From positions 1 to 25,257 of the forward strand of contig JBCCLI010000045.1 in assembly GCA_039026975.1 (NCBI GenBank): a stretch of DNA of 25,257 nt. Reading direction: 5' to 3'. Of the stretch, positions 23,077 through 25,257 are shown in pieces. Positions within the stretch are counted from its first letter, which is position 1. Each line of letters opens with the position of its first letter. The DNA is from JBCBKZ01 sp039026975 (lineage in GTDB: Bacteria > Bacteroidota > Bacteroidia > J057). Below the pieces are notes generated by a model. It was given only the letters and a program-made list of their open reading frames with translations. It was not told the DNA's origin and did not search any database. The position numbers and the translations under genes are program-made.

Positions 23077-24273
23077 ATGTATCCTCGGGTCAGTGATTTT
23101 GTGAATGACATTTTTGGAACTGATTGGGTATGGCCCGTTCAGACCTTTGGGTTCTTCCTTGGTCTCTTATTTATTATCGGCTTCTATATAGCTCGCTATG
23201 AGCTAAAGAGAAAAGAGCAGGAAGGGATATTCAAGATTACACAAAAAACTATAAGCCTCGGAGGCCCCATCAGCCTACAAAGTGTTCTCATCAACATCAT
23301 ATTAATGAGCTTACTCGGCTATAAGTTGGGACTATGGATAGAGGACTATGACTTACATGTGAGAAATCCACAAGCTGCTATGTTCTCCTTAACAGGATCT
23401 TGGACATGGGCACTCATCATAGGTGGGCTTACTACTGCCTATCAGGTGTGGACTTGGAATAAGTTAAAAGATACAGAAGCCAAACGGCGGACTGTAAACT
23501 GGGGGATAGCAGATGAATTAGGCACTATTTTCACCATAGCTTTTATAGCAGGTATCTTAGGATCAAAGATTTTTCACAATCTTGAATACTGGGATGATTT
23601 CATAGCTGATCCAGTAGGTTCCCTTCTTTCTTTTTCAGGCCTGACTTTTTATGGAGGACTGATATGCGCAGGGATAGGCATAGGCTATTACGTAGTGAAA
23701 AAGGGTTATCCCTTATTACCTTTTGCTGATGTAGCTGCGCCCGTACTAATGCTGGGATATGGAATAGGGAGAATAGGCTGCCAAACGTCAGGGGATGGGG
23801 ACTGGGGAATTATAAATACCGCTCCTAAGCCAGAATGGATGAGCTTTCTACCTGACTGGGCATGGGCTTACAATTATCCGCATAATGTCCTTAACCAGGG
23901 GGTTCCCATCCCTGGATGTGAAGGGGACTTCTGCAGTCAATTATTGGACCCTGTATTTCCTACCCCTATCTATGAAACTGTCTTATCCGTTCTCATATTT
24001 GCCTTTCTGTGGAGCATTAGAAAAAAGCTTCCCTATTGGGGACAGCTTTCAGGGATTTACCTTTTCTTCAATGGACTGGAGCGTTTTTGGATAGAGAAAA
24101 TACGCGTCAATTCTACCTACAATATAGGGGGATATGAAATCACCCAGGCTGAGATTATCTCTTCTATTCTGATGATTTCAGGAGTCATTTTATTTATTCT
24201 CACTACTTACGTCTGGAAATTAAATCAGCAAAATCCCAAACTCTCTTCAAGGAAGGAGGCTGGTGATGGCTGA
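23077..24273 (+). CDS. lgt: prolipoprotein diacylglyceryl transferase
   Basis: Inner-membrane enzyme that transfers diacylglycerol from phosphatidylglycerol to the lipobox Cys of prolipoproteins, the first step of lipoprotein maturation. It has 398 residues, longer than the usual 260-300, because the region between the first helix and the core is expanded (about 45-145). Landmarks: GLTFYGGLI (188-196), the Lgt signature LGYGIGRIGCQTSGDGDWG (226-244) with the essential Arg232, PTPIYE (295-300), and FFNGLERFWIEKIRVN (330-345). At the place of E. coli His103 (HGGLIG) this protein has Tyr192. The 3' end overlaps the pseudouridine synthase gene by 8 nt. An orphan terminator lies 124 nt upstream and may attenuate expression. 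Confidence 0.96.
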   Translation: MYPRVSDFVNDIFGTDWVWPVQTFGFFLGLLFIIGFYIARYELKRKEQEGIFKITQKTISLGGPISLQSVLINIILMSLLGYKLGLWIEDYDLHVRNPQAAMFSLTGSWTWALIIGGLTTAYQVWTWNKLKDTEAKRRTVNWGIADELGTIFTIAFIAGILGSKIFHNLEYWDDFIADPVGSLLSFSGLTFYGGLICAGIGIGYYVVKKGYPLLPFADVAAPVLMLGYGIGRIGCQTSGDGDWGIINTAPKPEWMSFLPDWAWAYNYPHNVLNQGVPIPGCEGDFCSQLLDPVFPTPIYETVLSVLIFAFLWSIRKKLPYWGQLSGIYLFFNGLERFWIEKIRVNSTYNIGGYEITQAEIISSILMISGVILFILTTYVWKLNQQNPKLSSRKEAGDG

Positions 24274-25257
24274 AAAGGAGAATAAGGCACTTATTAAACA
24301 CCGCAGCTCAGCGGAAGATTATCGCAGCTTTGACAGAGAAGAACACTCCGCAGAAGAGGAGGGGCTATTTGAGCACTATACCCTTATAGTTACTGGTGGG
24401 CAGCAACCTTTACGAATAGATAAATATATCTCTAACCTACTGCCAAATACCTCTCGCTCTAAGATTAAAAATGCTTCCCGAGCAGGGACTATAACGGTGA
24501 ATGATAAGCCTGTCAAGCTCTCCTATAAAACCCGTCCTAATGATGTCATTAAAATCATGCTTCCCTACCCGCCCCCCCCTGTGCTGGAAGCAGAGGAAAT
24601 TCCGCTGAACATCATGTATGAGGATGAGGACCTCATAGTAGTGCAAAAGCCGCCTCGGATGGTGGTACACCCCGCCATAGGCCATAGAACAGGTACATTG
24701 GTACATGGGCTGCTCTGGCACTTCCAGCACCTCCCCCAACCTAAGGGAGAACCCCAAAGTCCCAGGCCGGGACTAGTCCACCGCATAGACAAAGATACCT
24801 CAGGGATTCTGGTGGTAGCTAAAAGTGAATATGCCCTCACGCATCTCTCCAAGCAGTTTTATGACAGGACCACAGACAGACGATACTTAGCCCTGGTATG
24901 GGGAGATGTGAAGGAGAATGAAGGTACCATCATAGCTAACACAGGTAGACACCCTAAAAGCCGTAAGATCTTCTACGCTTTCCCCAATGGAGAGTCAGGT
25001 AAGCATGCTGTGACGCATTATAAGGTCTTAGAACGCTATGGCGTAGCGACATTGGTAAGCTGTAAGCTGGAGACAGGTCGCACCCATCAGATACGGGTAC
25101 ACATGAAGTACATAGGCCACACCCTCTTCCACGATTCCGAGTATGGAGGAGATAAAATCCTCAAAGGGCCCAACACCAAAAAGTACCAGCAGTTTATCAG
25201 AAATGTTATGGCCCTCATGCCCCGTCAGGGCCTACATGCCAAATCCCTCTCCTTCAA
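24266..25257 (+). CDS. RluA-family pseudouridine synthase (RluD-like), 3' end outside window
   Basis: ATG 24266 opens a frame with no stop before the window edge (330 codons). It overlaps the end of lgt by 8 nt, so the two are co-translated. Residues 37-100 hold an S4 RNA-binding domain (RIDKYISNLLPNTSRSKIKN, then AGTITVNDKPVK). The catalytic domain starts near LNIMYEDEDLIVVQKP and contains PGLVHRIDKDTSGILVVAKS with the catalytic Asp175, then RRYLALVWG, the late LETGRTHQIRVHMKYIGH (the motif IIIa region) and DSEYGG. The first 36 residues are a charged extension. It isomerises uridines in rRNA; the layout is that of RluD (23S helix 69), but RluC/RluA-type specificity cannot be excluded. Only a few residues should be missing at the C-terminus. 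Confidence 0.93.
   Translation, partial: MAEKENKALIKHRSSAEDYRSFDREEHSAEEEGLFEHYTLIVTGGQQPLRIDKYISNLLPNTSRSKIKNASRAGTITVNDKPVKLSYKTRPNDVIKIMLPYPPPPVLEAEEIPLNIMYEDEDLIVVQKPPRMVVHPAIGHRTGTLVHGLLWHFQHLPQPKGEPQSPRPGLVHRIDKDTSGILVVAKSEYALTHLSKQFYDRTTDRRYLALVWGDVKENEGTIIANTGRHPKSRKIFYAFPNGESGKHAVTHYKVLERYGVATLVSCKLETGRTHQIRVHMKYIGHTLFHDSEYGGDKILKGPNTKKYQQFIRNVMALMPRQGLHAKSLSF

Noticed and set aside
24437..24852. Minus-strand frames of 95-106 codons at the right end
   Set aside because: They lie wholly inside the plus-strand pseudouridine synthase, which has intact motifs through the same region.

Overview
The window reads as ordinary chromosome of a member of the Bacteroidota. I favour a Cytophagales-like bacterium, but the rank below phylum is a guess. 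The evidence is a type IX secretion (T9SS) C-terminal sorting domain, an S74 chaperone-capped surface protein, a TPR-fused histidine kinase with a NarL-type regulator, cyclophilin and GroES-like proteins of the Bacteroidota type, weak Shine-Dalgarno signals, and several TAnnTTTG-like promoter boxes. G+C is moderate and even. There are no rRNA or tRNA genes, no CRISPR array and no intact insertion sequence.

Layout. From 105 to 3787 all genes are on the minus strand: a small membrane protein, an AraC-type regulator, a PEBP/YbhB protein, a SAM methyltransferase and an alpha/beta hydrolase, probably one or two transcription units. From 4028 to 7587, also minus, come a DUF805 membrane protein, a GNAT acetyltransferase gene broken by an in-frame TGA, a short T9SS-sorted protein, and a 650-residue S74 protein coupled to it with a 1-nt gap. 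From 7746 to 10909 on the plus strand lie the histidine kinase and its response regulator (4-nt overlap), then a small exported protein with its own terminator. Minus-strand genes follow: a sodium/solute symporter, an exported lipocalin-like protein and a MerC-family membrane protein with a recognisable promoter and palindromic operator. Divergent from MerC is a Ppx/GppA phosphatase.

Between the Ppx gene and a Tat-exported TIM-barrel (agarase-like) protein sits a 280-bp element with perfect 18-bp terminal inverted repeats and a perfect 9-bp target duplication, a MITE that is clear from the sequence alone. From 16705 to 22784 the minus strand carries two tandem membrane paralogues, dprA, recA, a cyclophilin lipoprotein, a GroES-family protein and an exported TPR protein. 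recA and the GroES-like gene each have a strong intrinsic terminator. The right end, on the plus strand, has lgt overlapping an RluA-family pseudouridine synthase that runs off the window.

How the genes work together. The kinase and regulator form a two-component pair of unknown signal. The S74 and T9SS proteins probably form a cell-surface pair. recA and dprA are functionally linked in uptake and recombination of transforming DNA. Lgt makes the lipid anchor that the cyclophilin lipoprotein would carry. I see no large undescribed defence or biosynthetic system. The points most worth following are the MITE, the stop-interrupted GNAT gene, the orphan terminator upstream of lgt (attenuator or small RNA), the MerC operator, and the agarase-like protein with aspartates where glutamates are expected.
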